Assembly (NCBI GenBank): GCA_040235375.1 | Contig: JBECKQ010000300.1 | Coordinates: 1 to 13,277 of the forward strand | DNA from: JBECKQ01 sp040235375 | GTDB taxonomy: Bacteria > Planctomycetota > Phycisphaerae > UBA1845 | Direction of reading: 5' to 3' | Length of the DNA stretch: 13,277 nt | In this document: piece after piece, positions 1 to 8,503 of the stretch | Layout of the letters: each line of letters starts with the position of its first letter | Position numbering within the stretch: position 1 is the stretch's first letter | The notes under the pieces: generated by a model | Told to the model about the DNA's origin: nothing | The model's input: the letters and a program-made list of their open reading frames with translations, nothing else | The model's database searches: none | Translations under genes and position numbers: made by a program

Positions 1-271
1 GGTGATTCGTAGGCATCATGGGGCATTTTGAAGCCATCCCGGCCGGCCCGCCCGTCTCGACTCGACACCAGCGCGATGATACCATGCGTCGCAGGGCGGT
101 ACGCCCCAGCATAGGGGGATGGCACAAAGCCGTAAAGGCGGCGGCGACCGTACGTTAGGCGCTCCGCCCGCCCGTGCCGATAAGGTAGGTGAGCCGGCTC
201 GTTCGGTCCGACGGTCCGCTGCCGAGCATCGACCGGCCACGTGGAGGCAAGATCCCATTTCCCAACATCCT
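1..271. other. Upstream space without a supported gene
   Basis: No convincing reading frame is present. It holds a short palindrome GGGCG-GTA-CGCCC (94-106). Two consecutive minus-strand ATG codons at 14-19 could begin a gene running off the left edge, but too little is visible to support it. The open + strand frame from 119 is only an N-terminal extension of the cyclophilin gene. Confidence 0.5.
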
Positions 272-2293
272 ATGACCCCGATGACAAAGGCCATTGTGAC
301 GCTGACCTCGACGCTGCTCGCGCTTGCGGTGGCGTCGTGCAACATGGTTTCTCCGACGCCGACGGCGCGCCTGAACGCCGATGCCGGAGCGGATGTTCCC
401 ATTCCCGTCAACGGATCGGTGACGCTCAACGCCACTGCCGAGGGAGGCGTGCGCCCGTTCTACTACCGCTGGAGCCTCGAGGTTCAGCCCGACGGGGCCG
501 AGGTCGATCTCGGCGACCAGGCGACACAGCAATCCATCACGATCAACGCGCTGACGGTCGAGGGACGCTACGTCTTCCGCGTCCGCATCACGGATTCCAC
601 CGGCGAGTCGAGCGCGTCGTTCGTGACGGTCAACGTCGGCGGTGATCTTCCGATATCCATCAGCGGCGCGGAGCCGGTTGCCGTCGTTGGCGAGCCGCAG
701 TCGTTGTCCGTCAGCATCGATGCCGATACGACGGGTCTCGACAGCCGGTCGATCCAGTGGGAGGTCATGAGCGGCGAGGCCGACGTCAGCGCCTCGACGA
801 GCTTCGACACGGAGGTCACGGTCACTTCGGAAGACACGGCCCGGCTGCGGGCGAGCGTGACGGGCGACTTCGGCGGAGAGGAGCGCTACGGCGTCGCGGA
901 CGTGGTGATCGCCGGCGTGCGCGACCTGACGCCCCAGGTCGTGATTGAGAACACGGGAGCCGTAAGCGGCGACGTTGTGCTTGAACTCTTCGCGGAAAAC
1001 GCGCCGAAGACGGTGGCCAATTTCCTGCGCTACGTGGATGAGAATTTCTACAACGGCATCGTGTGGCATCGCGTCGTGGACGGCTTCGTAATTCAGGGCG
1101 GCGGCTACGAAGTGGCGGACGGCGAGCTGATTCGCAAGGAGGCCACGCACCCGCCGGTTGTCAGCGAGGCCAACAACGGCAAGAGCAACGTCCGCGGCAC
1201 GGTGGCCATGGCTCTCCGTGGCACGGATGCCAACTCCGGCGACACGCAGTTCTTCGTCAACCTCGACGACAACAGCGCCAACCTCGACAGCGGCCCCCCG
1301 CCCTTCACCGTCTTCGCCCGGGTCGTGGATGGTATGGACATCGTCGACGAGATCGCGGCGCTCGAGGTGGGCGACGGCCCCAACGGCCTGACTGACGTGC
1401 CCGTTGACAACGTGATCATGTCGGACGTGCACAGAGCGGTCGATGAGATACCCACGGACGACACGAACACGAATGGCAACACGAACACCAACGGCCTCGA
1501 TGACATCATCACCATCGGCGTCCGTGCGGCCGATCCGATCGTGGTTGTCGGAGACAGCACGGAGCTGACGGTCAGGACCGCCGACAGCAACCAGTTCGCG
1601 GGAGCGAGCTACGAATGGGAGGTGGTGGACGGCGCGGCGGACCTGCCGGAAATTCACAATCCCTCGCCGGAGATCACCATCAATGAGGCCGCGACGATCC
1701 ATGCCCGCCTGACCATCACCGGCTTCATCGAGGGCAACAAGCGAACCGGCGTCGGCGACGTGTACGTCGTCGGCGTGGCGGACGCTACGCCGCGTGTCGC
1801 CCTCGAGAACTCCGGAGCGGTCAATGGCGAGATGATCATCGAGCTGGCGACGGCCGCTGCGCCGAATACGTGCGCCAATTTCCTGAGGTACGTGGACGCC
1901 GGCTTCTACGATGGCATCGTCTGGCATCGGGCGGTGGAGGATTTCGTGATTCAGACCGGGGCCTATGAGCGCGTCGATGGTCAGCTCGTGGAGAAAGACG
2001 GTGTGCGCCCGCCCGTCCCGGGCGAGGCCCCGAACAACCTCAGCAACGTCCGCGCGACGGTGGCCATGGCCCTGCGGGGCAGTGACCCGGACAGCGGCGA
2101 CAGCCAGTTCTTCATCAACGTGACGGATAACACGTCCCTGGACGACACGCCGTTCACCGTGTTCGGTCGCGTCGTGGAAGGTATGTCACTGGTGGATGAA
2201 ATCGCCAATCTTCCGGTCCGGTCGGAGGGAATTCTCGACGACGTGCCCGTCGACGATGTGGTCATCACCAGCGTCCGCCGGCTGGACGAATGA
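272..2293 (+). CDS. Secreted lipoprotein with two cyclophilin-type peptidyl-prolyl isomerase domains
   Basis: The predicted product has 673 residues. I chose the ATG at 272 because it gives a short positively charged start, a hydrophobic stretch and a lipobox (LAVASC), so the mature protein should be lipid-anchored outside the cytoplasm. An in-frame ATG at 119 would bury this signal, and its G-run touches the start codon with no spacing. Order of parts: PKD/Ig-like domain (about 30-125), Ig-like domain (about 126-215), cyclophilin domain (about 218-390), Asn/Thr/Asp-rich linker (about 391-412), Ig-like domain (about 413-505), cyclophilin domain (about 506-673). Both cyclophilin copies keep the active-site pattern: an Arg in WHR followed by FVIQ, VAMALRG, and QFF(V/I)N. 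Copy 2 has QTGA where copy 1 has QGGG. Cyclophilins isomerise Xaa-Pro bonds; a role in folding exported proteins is inferred. No strong RBS is visible. Confidence 0.9.
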   Translation: MTPMTKAIVTLTSTLLALAVASCNMVSPTPTARLNADAGADVPIPVNGSVTLNATAEGGVRPFYYRWSLEVQPDGAEVDLGDQATQQSITINALTVEGRYVFRVRITDSTGESSASFVTVNVGGDLPISISGAEPVAVVGEPQSLSVSIDADTTGLDSRSIQWEVMSGEADVSASTSFDTEVTVTSEDTARLRASVTGDFGGEERYGVADVVIAGVRDLTPQVVIENTGAVSGDVVLELFAENAPKTVANFLRYVDENFYNGIVWHRVVDGFVIQGGGYEVADGELIRKEATHPPVVSEANNGKSNVRGTVAMALRGTDANSGDTQFFVNLDDNSANLDSGPPPFTVFARVVDGMDIVDEIAALEVGDGPNGLTDVPVDNVIMSDVHRAVDEIPTDDTNTNGNTNTNGLDDIITIGVRAADPIVVVGDSTELTVRTADSNQFAGASYEWEVVDGAADLPEIHNPSPEITINEAATIHARLTITGFIEGNKRTGVGDVYVVGVADATPRVALENSGAVNGEMIIELATAAAPNTCANFLRYVDAGFYDGIVWHRAVEDFVIQTGAYERVDGQLVEKDGVRPPVPGEAPNNLSNVRATVAMALRGSDPDSGDSQFFINVTDNTSLDDTPFTVFGRVVEGMSLVDEIANLPVRSEGILDDVPVDDVVITSVRRLDE

Positions 2294-2384
2294 GCACCGC
2301 CGCGCTTGCCATCTGCACCGGAAACGTCAACCATTGGAAGGACGCTTGCTGAAGGGCAGCGGGCGCGACCAGCGATAGGAAACG

Positions 2385-3492
2385 ATGATGATCGAAGACG
2401 CACCAGCCCAACTCGATACTCTTTCGGCCCGGATCGTGTCTATCCGGGACTCTCTTTGACCTCCCGGCGCGGCAGCACGAGCTCGAAGAAATCAACGCGA
2501 AAATGGCGGCCCCCGGCTTCTGGGATGATCCCGATGAAGCTCAGGCGGTCGTTCAGCAGCTCAAGCGCATCAAGGCGCTCGTGGAGCCCGTGACGGATCT
2601 GCTGGGCAGGGTCGAGGACAGCCGGGCGATGCTTGAAATGCTCGATGAGGAAGACGATCCGCAGATGCGGCGCGAGCTGGAGGACGAACTGTCGTCGCTC
2701 AGCCGCGATCTGCGGAAGGTCGAGCTGCTCACGCTGCTGAGCCGGCCGGAGGACTCGAAGAACTGCTACTTTCTCGTTCAGGCCGGCACCGGTGGGGCGG
2801 ACGCCCAGGACTGGGCCGAGATGATGATGCGGATGTACCTGCGGTATTTCGAGCGCAGCGGTTTCGACGTCGAGCAACTCTCGTTGCGCGACGGCGAGGA
2901 GGCCGGCATTCAATCGGCCAGCTTTCACGTAAAGGGCCCCTTCGCCTACGGCCTTCTGTCGTGCGAAATGGGTGTGCACCGCATGGAACGCATCAGCCCG
3001 TTCAACGCCCAGGGCAAGCGGCAGACCAGCTTCGCGTCCGTCGACGTCCAGCCCGAAGTGGACGACATCGCCATCGATATCGACTGGGAGAACGACGTTC
3101 GCGAAGACACGTACCGGGCCGGAGGGAAGGGCGGCCAGCACGTCAACAAGACGTCGTCGGCCGTCCGCCTGACTTTCGAGCCGCTCAACGTCGTGGTCCA
3201 GTGCCAGAACGAGCGCTCACAGCACAAGAACAGGGCGACGGCCCGCAAGATGCTCATGGCCAAGCTCTACCAGATCGAGCAGGCCAAACGGGATGCAGAA
3301 GTGGCCAAGGCCTACGGCGAGAAAGGCCAGATCGGCTGGGGCTATCGCATTCGCACTTACACGCTCCAGCCGTATCGGCTGGTCAAGGACGAGCGCACCG
3401 GCCACAAGGAGACGGACGTCGACGCCGTGCTCGACGGCGATCTTCAGCCGTTCATCGATGCCATGCTGCGCAAGCGAGCGGCGCGCAAGTAG
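2385..3492 (+). CDS. prfB: Peptide chain release factor 2 (RF2), expressed by +1 programmed frameshift
   Basis: RF2 releases the finished protein at UGA and UAA codons. Reading begins at ATG 2385 (or ATG 2388), behind AGGA at 2377-2380. It runs 24 codons (ending RDSL) to an in-frame TGA at 2457-2459, and must then shift +1 at CTT-TGA-C to continue with GAC (2458-2460). The joined product is 368 residues, close to E. coli RF2 (365). The protein after the shift (DLPARQHELEEINAKMAAPGF) lines up with the E. coli segment that follows its own frameshift. Visible motifs are the RF2-type stop-codon tripeptide SPF (204-206) and the peptidyl-transfer GGQ (249-251) within GKGGQHVNKTSSAVRL. A caller that ignores the shift would begin at ATG 2503 and lose about 39 N-terminal residues. 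The next gene follows closely, so co-transcription is possible. Confidence 0.97.
2446..2460 (+). promoter_or_regulatory. prfB: prfB +1 programmed frameshift site (CTT TGA C)
   Basis: The slippery codon CTT is at 2454-2456, the in-frame stop TGA at 2457-2459, and the shifted codon GAC at 2458-2460. In known cases RF2 feeds back on its own synthesis here: scarce RF2 lets the ribosome pause at UGA and slip. The stimulating internal Shine-Dalgarno, AGGGGG in E. coli at three bases before CTT, is replaced here by the weak CGGGAC at 2446-2451. Confidence 0.95.
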
Positions 3493-3570
3493 CGCCCCTC
3501 GGCCATGAGCGCCCGTATCGTCGAAAGCAGACCCTATCAAGCCGGCGGGGCGACGCCGGTCCGTCCGCGG

Positions 3571-4383
3571 ATGCGATCTCGGATGCGACGATTTCGATCT
3601 CTGCCGGCTGCAGTACTCGTTTGCTTGCCTGCGACCGTGGGTTGTCGTCCGGTGTCGAAGCCAACGCCTGATGAACTCGATCGAGGACTCGTCTGGGTCT
3701 TTCCCGGCATCGAGGGCGGTCGCATCACCATCTCCGGGGCATGCAGGGGGCTGCGCGACGCGGGCGTCGATTCGGCGATCGAGATCTTCGATTGGCAGCG
3801 CGGCCTGTGGGGCGCGCTCGCCAACCTCACGGCGTACGCGGCGAATCGTCGAAGGGCCGCCGTGACCGCCGAGCGCATCGTGGAATACCACAACAACCAT
3901 CCGGATGCGCCCATCGATCTGGTCGGCTATTCCGGTGGGGGCGGCATCGCCATCATGGTGGCCGAGGCGCTTCCGCCGGGGGTCCCCCTGCGGAACGTCG
4001 TGCTCGTGCAGGCGGCCATCAGCCAGCGATACGACCTGACGTGTGCCCTTTCCCACATCGATGGCCATCTCGTCAACGTGTATTCGCCGCGCGATTACGT
4101 CATGCTCGGGATCGGCACGTACGTGTTCGGTACGATGGACCGCGTCCACGAGGCGGCGGCCGGTAAGAATGGGTTCGCCGTCGAGGCGGCCATCCCGGAT
4201 CCCACGCTTCGACGGAAGCTGGTCCAAGCCCCCTGGCGGCGAGAGATGCTGTGTAGCGGCCACTACGGTGGGCATTTTGCCATTCTGCTCCGCGGCTGGA
4301 ACCGGCGATTCGTGGCGCCATACGTCAGGGAACATTTCACCGTGGGCAGCCATCGGCACGTGACGGATCGCCACGAAGGATGA
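3571..4383 (+). CDS. Putative secreted alpha/beta hydrolase (lipoprotein-like)
   Basis: The family was recognised only at fold level. From the ATG at 3571 the product is 270 residues. It begins with an Arg-rich n-region, then a hydrophobic stretch and a Cys at 25 (LPATVGC). This lipobox is weak because Thr is at -3. The frame is open back to an ATG at 3505, only 12 bases after prfB, but that start would give an unusually long signal peptide; ATG 3583 is also possible. No start has a clear RBS. The motif GYSGGG (119-124) is a nucleophile elbow with Ser121. Candidate acid and base are Asp175 (SPRDY) and His231 or His235 (GHYGGHF). A strand-turn segment before it (LVWVFPGIEGG) looks like the oxyanion region. 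The substrate cannot be told; esterase or lipase activity is only inferred. Confidence 0.72.
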   Translation: MRSRMRRFRSLPAAVLVCLPATVGCRPVSKPTPDELDRGLVWVFPGIEGGRITISGACRGLRDAGVDSAIEIFDWQRGLWGALANLTAYAANRRRAAVTAERIVEYHNNHPDAPIDLVGYSGGGGIAIMVAEALPPGVPLRNVVLVQAAISQRYDLTCALSHIDGHLVNVYSPRDYVMLGIGTYVFGTMDRVHEAAAGKNGFAVEAAIPDPTLRRKLVQAPWRREMLCSGHYGGHFAILLRGWNRRFVAPYVREHFTVGSHRHVTDRHEG

Positions 4384-4449
4384 CCGGCCGCTTAAGCCTC
4401 TGCCGTGTCGCGACCTGTCGGGCGGCGCCCCGGATCGCGTGCAACGGCG

Positions 4450-4455
4450 TATAAT
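4450..4455 (+). promoter_or_regulatory. Consensus -10 box (TATAAT) upstream of rarA
   Basis: A perfect TATAAT lies 26 bases before the rarA ATG. There is no good TTGACA at 15-19 bases upstream and no TG extension. It would drive rarA and the linked cyclo-ligase gene with a very short leader. In GC-rich DNA a perfect hexamer inside a 98-bp gap is suggestive only. Confidence 0.4.
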
Positions 4456-4481
4456 CATGCGGGAGCAGGGGATCGGACTGT

Positions 4482-5819
4482 ATGGATCTTTTCAGCGAGC
4501 AGCGACGGGAGCACCTCGACGCGGTCGCGCCTTTGCCGGTGCGGATGCGGCCGCGTTCGCTTGACGAACTGCTTGGCCAGGATCACTTCGTCGGGGAGGG
4601 CAAGCTGCTGCGGCGGATGCTCAAGGCGGACCGCTTGACCAGTGCGATCTTCTACGGACCGCCCGGCAGCGGCAAGACCACTCTCGCGCACATCATTGCC
4701 GCGATGACCCAGGCGGAGTTCGTGCAAGTCAACGCCGCTTCGGTCGGCGTGCGCGAAATCCGCGAGATCCTCGACGTCGCACGGCGGCGGCTCGAGACAT
4801 CCGGTCAGCGAACCGTGCTCTTCATCGACGAACTGCACCGCTTCAACCGTGCCCAGCAGGACGTGCTGCTCGACGATGTGGAGCAGGGGGTCGTCATCCT
4901 GCTCGGGGCGACGACCGAGAACCCGTTCTTCGCGATCAACGCGCCCCTGACGTCGCGCAGCCAGATCTTCCAGTTCGAAGCACTGAAAACGGAAGACATC
5001 GTGCGGATTCTCTACCGTGCGGTCGAAGATCCGCGGCGCGGGCTGGGGCAATACGCCGTGACGTTGGAGCGCGAGGCGGCCGAGCACCTCGCGACCGTCT
5101 GCGACGGCGACGCCCGGCGGGCGCTGGCGGCGCTCGAAGTGGCCGTCCTGTCGCAGCTCGACGGCGGCGGCGACGGCGATCCGGTCGTGGTGGACGTGGC
5201 CGTGGCCGCCGAATCCATCCAGAGAAAGGCCGTTCAGTATGGGCCCTCCGGCGATCAGCACTACGACTGCGCCAGCGCCTTCATCAAAAGCATCCGGGGC
5301 AGCGATCCCGACGCCGCCATCTACTGGCTTGCACGCATGCTGGAGGGCGGAGAAGATCCGCGGTTCATCGCCCGGCGGATCGTGATCAGCGCCGCGGAAG
5401 ACATTGGGAACGCGGATCCCCGGGGGATTGTGGTCGCCCAGGCGGCGGCCGACGCCACGGCGTTCGTGGGCCTGCCGGAGTGCCAGTTGCTGCTTGCCCA
5501 GGCGACGATCTACCTGGCGTGCGCACCGAAGTCGAACGCGGCGACGCTGGCTATCATACAGGCCCGTGCCGATGTCAAAGAGGCGCGAACCGTGCCGGTT
5601 CCGCGGCACCTGCGGGGCACGGGTTATGCCGGCAGCAAGCGGCTGGGATCCGGGGAGGGTTATGAGTATGCCCATGACCATCCGGACGCCATTGTGGCCG
5701 GTCAGTACATGGGTGTCGATAAAGTATATTACATGCCGACCCTGCGCGGATTCGAGGCCCGGATGGCCGAGTACCTCGAGAAGTGTCGGGCCGTTCACGA
5801 CAGTGACGATCAAGGTTAG
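4482..5819 (+). CDS. rarA: Replication-associated recombination protein A (RarA/MgsA), AAA+ ATPase
   Basis: The product is 445 residues, the usual length for this family. RarA is a clamp-loader-like AAA+ ATPase that acts at stalled replication forks, in the cytoplasm with SSB and the replisome. The sequence shows Walker A (GPPGSGKTT, 59-67), Walker B (VLFIDELHRF, 112-121), sensor 1 (TTEN, 144-147), sensor 2 (GDARRAL, 209-215) and the C-terminal MgsA tetramerisation domain (KAVQYGPSGDQHYDCASAF near 249-267, then WLARMLEGGEDPRFIARR). The N-terminus has the family pattern MDLF followed by PLPVRMRPRSLDELLGQDH, which supports this ATG. A GGGAG/GGGG stretch upstream is a weak RBS. The 5-formyltetrahydrofolate cyclo-ligase gene begins 18 bases after the stop, so the two probably share a transcript. 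Confidence 0.96.
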   Translation: MDLFSEQRREHLDAVAPLPVRMRPRSLDELLGQDHFVGEGKLLRRMLKADRLTSAIFYGPPGSGKTTLAHIIAAMTQAEFVQVNAASVGVREIREILDVARRRLETSGQRTVLFIDELHRFNRAQQDVLLDDVEQGVVILLGATTENPFFAINAPLTSRSQIFQFEALKTEDIVRILYRAVEDPRRGLGQYAVTLEREAAEHLATVCDGDARRALAALEVAVLSQLDGGGDGDPVVVDVAVAAESIQRKAVQYGPSGDQHYDCASAFIKSIRGSDPDAAIYWLARMLEGGEDPRFIARRIVISAAEDIGNADPRGIVVAQAAADATAFVGLPECQLLLAQATIYLACAPKSNAATLAIIQARADVKEARTVPVPRHLRGTGYAGSKRLGSGEGYEYAHDHPDAIVAGQYMGVDKVYYMPTLRGFEARMAEYLEKCRAVHDSDDQG

Positions 5820-5837
5820 GGGACAGGCGGCAACGGC

Positions 5838-6413
5838 GTGAAGAAGGAACTCCGACAACAACTGCGGCAACGACTGGGGATGATGACCTCGGAGGAGATG
5901 GCCGCCAAGTCCGCCAGGGCCACGCAACTCCTCATCGAAACGCCGGAGTTCATCCACAGCGAAGTGGTCATGGTGTTCCTCTCGCTGCCGAACGAGATCG
6001 ACACGACGGGCGTCGTTCTGAAGGCCTGGCAGGATCACAAGCGCGTGCTCGCCCCCAAGATCAGTTGGGAGCAGCGGCGGATGATGCCGACGGAGATACG
6101 CTCGCTCACCAGCGACTTGGTCGAGACCTCGATGGGGCTTCGCGAGCCGATTTCCGGCACGCCCATCCCGATCTCGATCATTGACATGGTTATCGTCCCC
6201 GGGTTGGCCTTCGACGAGAAGGGCGACCGGCTGGGACGGGGTCGCGGTTTCTACGATCGCTTCCTGGCCCACCCGGAATTCAAGGGAGCCAGTTGTGCGT
6301 TTGCCTTCGAAGATCAGTTATTGTCCGACGTTCCGGTAGGTCCGCTCGACCGGGCGGTGACCATGCTGGTTACCGACAAGAAGGTACGGCGCTTCCGTAG
6401 CATTTCAACCTGA
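5838..6413 (+). CDS. ygfA: 5-formyltetrahydrofolate cyclo-ligase (MTHFS, YgfA family)
   Basis: This enzyme uses ATP to turn 5-formyltetrahydrofolate into 5,10-methenyltetrahydrofolate, which returns a stored folate to one-carbon metabolism in the cytoplasm. The product is 191 residues, normal for the family, starting at GTG 5838. Family features are the N-terminal KKELRQQLRQRL, the P-x-E-I-D-T segment (51-56), MGLREP (99-104) and the ATP/folate-site block RLGRGRGFYDRFL (131-143) preceded by VPGLAFDEKG. A strong Shine-Dalgarno is missing. It lies 18 bases after rarA and is likely translated from the same message. In proteobacteria this gene is commonly next to the 6S RNA gene, which bears on the RNA candidate just downstream. 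Confidence 0.95.
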   Translation: MKKELRQQLRQRLGMMTSEEMAAKSARATQLLIETPEFIHSEVVMVFLSLPNEIDTTGVVLKAWQDHKRVLAPKISWEQRRMMPTEIRSLTSDLVETSMGLREPISGTPIPISIIDMVIVPGLAFDEKGDRLGRGRGFYDRFLAHPEFKGASCAFAFEDQLLSDVPVGPLDRAVTMLVTDKKVRRFRSIST

Positions 6414-6417
6414 AGGA

Positions 6418-6464
6418 AGCCTAACCTTTTGTCAGCCAATGGAATAGGCTGCGGGGTGTTTTTT
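6418..6464 (+). terminator. Possible weak terminator after the cyclo-ligase gene
   Basis: AGCCTA (6418-6423) and TAGGCT (6445-6450) form an inverted repeat, with a shorter alternative CAGCC/GGCTG (6433-6437 and 6447-6451). A run of six T follows at 6459-6464. The gap of about eight bases between stem and T run is longer than in typical intrinsic terminators, so efficiency is doubtful. Confidence 0.3.
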
Positions 6465-6466
6465 CG

Positions 6467-6495
6467 TTGGCGTGACCCGCCCGGCGTGATAAAAT
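6467..6495 (+). promoter_or_regulatory. Sigma-70-type promoter with extended -10
   Basis: The -35 element is TTGGCG (6467-6472), the spacer is 17 bases, and the -10 is TAAAAT (6490-6495) preceded by TGA, the extended -10 element. Transcription should begin near 6502-6503. No reading frame follows on this strand before 7433, so the likely product is the small RNA below. Confidence 0.5.
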
Positions 6496-6501
6496 CGGCG
6501 C

Positions 6502-6650
6502 AATCGGGCGTAGGATCGGCGGTTGCGGCTCTGCGGGGGACATCAAACGCACCACCTGTCGATACGGCGCCCATCTACGGTAAGTCCTACTCCGCCCGAA
6601 CCCCCCATCGGGCGGAATCCCCAAGGCCCGGTCACCCCACCGGGCCTGCT
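6502..6650 (+). ncRNA. Candidate structured small RNA (possibly 6S-like)
   Basis: This stretch starts at the predicted start site of an extended -10 promoter and ends at a strong stem-loop. It has no convincing reading frame. A 9-bp perfect hairpin is formed by 6591-6599 and 6608-6616 around a C-rich loop. GGGGGAC (6535-6541) can pair with GTCC (6584-6587) and its neighbours to close a 42-base middle loop. The copy ATCGGGCG at 6503-6510 can also pair with 6593-6599 in place of the local hairpin, so two folds compete. It lies beside a ygfA-family gene, a frequent neighbour of 6S RNA elsewhere, although usually in the order ssrS then ygfA. The 6S identity is a guess; a small RNA of some kind is more likely than not. 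Confidence 0.4.
6624..6647. terminator. Strong GC hairpin between convergent transcripts
   Basis: AGGCCCGGT (6624-6632) and ACCGGGCCT (6639-6647) form a perfect 9-bp stem with a 6-base loop. The following bases are only mildly T-rich on either strand (TGCTTC on +, TTGGGG on -). It could end the small RNA on the + strand and the zinc-ribbon gene on the - strand, whose stop lies 36 bases away. Confidence 0.5.
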
Positions 6651-6682
6651 TCATGCGCATCGCAAGCAAATCAGGTTACTTG

Positions 6683-7261
6683 TCAGATCGCGGCTGCGGT
6701 CCGCGCGTGTTGATAGGCACACAGCTCGTTGATCGAGTGCTGGACGAGCGCGGCGAACACAGGCATGGCGACGGCGCCCACCGTGCCGAGGACGTACATG
6801 CCCGCCGCCGTGAACAGCGACGCCAACAGGCCGCAGGCCAGCAGGGCGCAGACTGGAATGGACAACCACTGGGGTGCTGTCTCCGGCAGGCCGTTGAGGC
6901 GGCGTTGCTCGTTGATCCGCAGGCACAAGCGGTGATAGCTGAAGAAGAACCAGTACAGGTTGAAAATGGGCACGAAGCACAAGCCAATGGCGACGGTGGC
7001 GGATGGATCGTCGCGCCTCAGTCGAGGCATGCGATCGTGAAGCAGATTCAGGTAGACGATGGAAAAGAGTCCTGCCGTCACGTAGTGCAGGAGCACGAGC
7101 GACGCGACCGGAAAGTGGGAGAGCGAGTGCGGGCGGCCCACCGTGGCGAGCTCCTCGGGGGCGACAAAGGACTTGCCGCAGCCGCCGCAACGAATGGTCC
7201 GGCCGGCGTCCCGTTCGCTCAGTTCCGTCGGCCGACCGCATTGCGGGCAGTCGAACTTCAT
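6683..7261 (-). CDS. Zinc-ribbon multi-pass membrane protein of unknown function
   Basis: The product is 192 residues. It begins with a zinc ribbon: Cys5, Cys8, Cys25 and Cys28 in two CxxCG knuckles. This is followed by about four hydrophobic segments (near 52-74, 88-107, 133-152 and 155-175). The middle part, with FNLYWFFFSYHRLCLRINEQRR, resembles DUF4234-type small membrane proteins, but I would not assign the family without a profile search. AGGTGA (7265-7270 on the + strand) sits a few bases before the ATG and supports this start. It is transcribed divergently from the ABC ATPase and convergently with the small-RNA candidate. Function is unknown; the zinc ribbon would face the cytoplasm if the N-terminus is inside. 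Confidence 0.82.
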   Translation of the reverse strand: MKFDCPQCGRPTELSERDAGRTIRCGGCGKSFVAPEELATVGRPHSLSHFPVASLVLLHYVTAGLFSIVYLNLLHDRMPRLRRDDPSATVAIGLCFVPIFNLYWFFFSYHRLCLRINEQRRLNGLPETAPQWLSIPVCALLACGLLASLFTAAGMYVLGTVGAVAMPVFAALVQHSINELCAYQHARTAAAI

Positions 7262-7299
7262 CGGTCACCTGTCGGTTAGGGCTGGCTTTTCGTCATTTA

Positions 7300-7350
7300 C
7301 GCCGCCGTTTGGCGGCGCCTGTCTACCGTCGATATCGACCCGCCGGCGGG
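7300..7350. promoter_or_regulatory. Palindrome cluster in the divergent space before the ABC ATPase
   Basis: Three symmetric elements lie close together: a 7-bp hairpin CGCCGCC-GTTT-GGCGGCG (7300-7317), a perfect 12-bp palindrome GTCGATATCGAC (7328-7339) and a second perfect palindrome CCCGCCGGCGGG (7339-7350) sharing one base with it. They lie between the starts at 7261 (-) and 7433 (+), where an operator controlling either gene would be expected. No known regulator motif is recognised. Confidence 0.4.
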
Positions 7351-7432
7351 GCAACATTACGGTCGTTCGCGGGCCGAGTCGGTGCTCGCCAGGAGTGGCC
7401 AAGGGCCTACGCCGTCCGGTAACATCCCCGTG

Positions 7433-8425
<993 letters not shown>

Positions 8426-8438
8426 TGCGTCAAGAAGA

Positions 8439-8470
8439 AGGGCCGGATGCGTCGCGACGCACCCGGCCCT
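8439..8470. terminator. Bidirectional terminator between the ABC ATPase and dnaK genes
   Basis: AGGGCCGG (8439-8446) pairs with CCGGCCCT (8463-8470). Inside, one A/C mismatch separates it from the perfect palindrome TGCGTCGCGACGCA (8448-8461), so the hairpin is nearly 14 bp. It is followed by GTTGCTGCTT on the + strand and by TCTTCTTG on the - strand. Its place between two convergent stops fits shared termination. Confidence 0.75.
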
Positions 8471-8503
8471 GTTGCTGCTTGGCGGGAATGAAGCTGTCGC
8501 CGT

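Noticed and set aside
119..205. Fragments resembling a cyclic-di-GMP (GEMM) riboswitch: GGCACAAAGCC and GGTAGGTGAGCCGG
   Set aside because: The upstream GGCAAACC receptor part is missing, spacing and pairing do not fit, and the downstream gene is not a typical target. A covariance-model search would settle it.
155..1927. Long open frame of 590 codons on the - strand opposite the cyclophilin gene
   Set aside because: Its translation is Arg/Asp/His-rich with no recognisable domain, and it is fully antisense to a clearly functional protein. This is a usual by-product of GC-rich coding DNA.
4455..6272. Open frame of 605 codons on the - strand opposite rarA and the cyclo-ligase gene
   Set aside because: It crosses two well-supported genes and shows no motif, so it reflects codon bias only. 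The antisense frames at 3217-4458 and 7265-8320 were dropped for the same reason.
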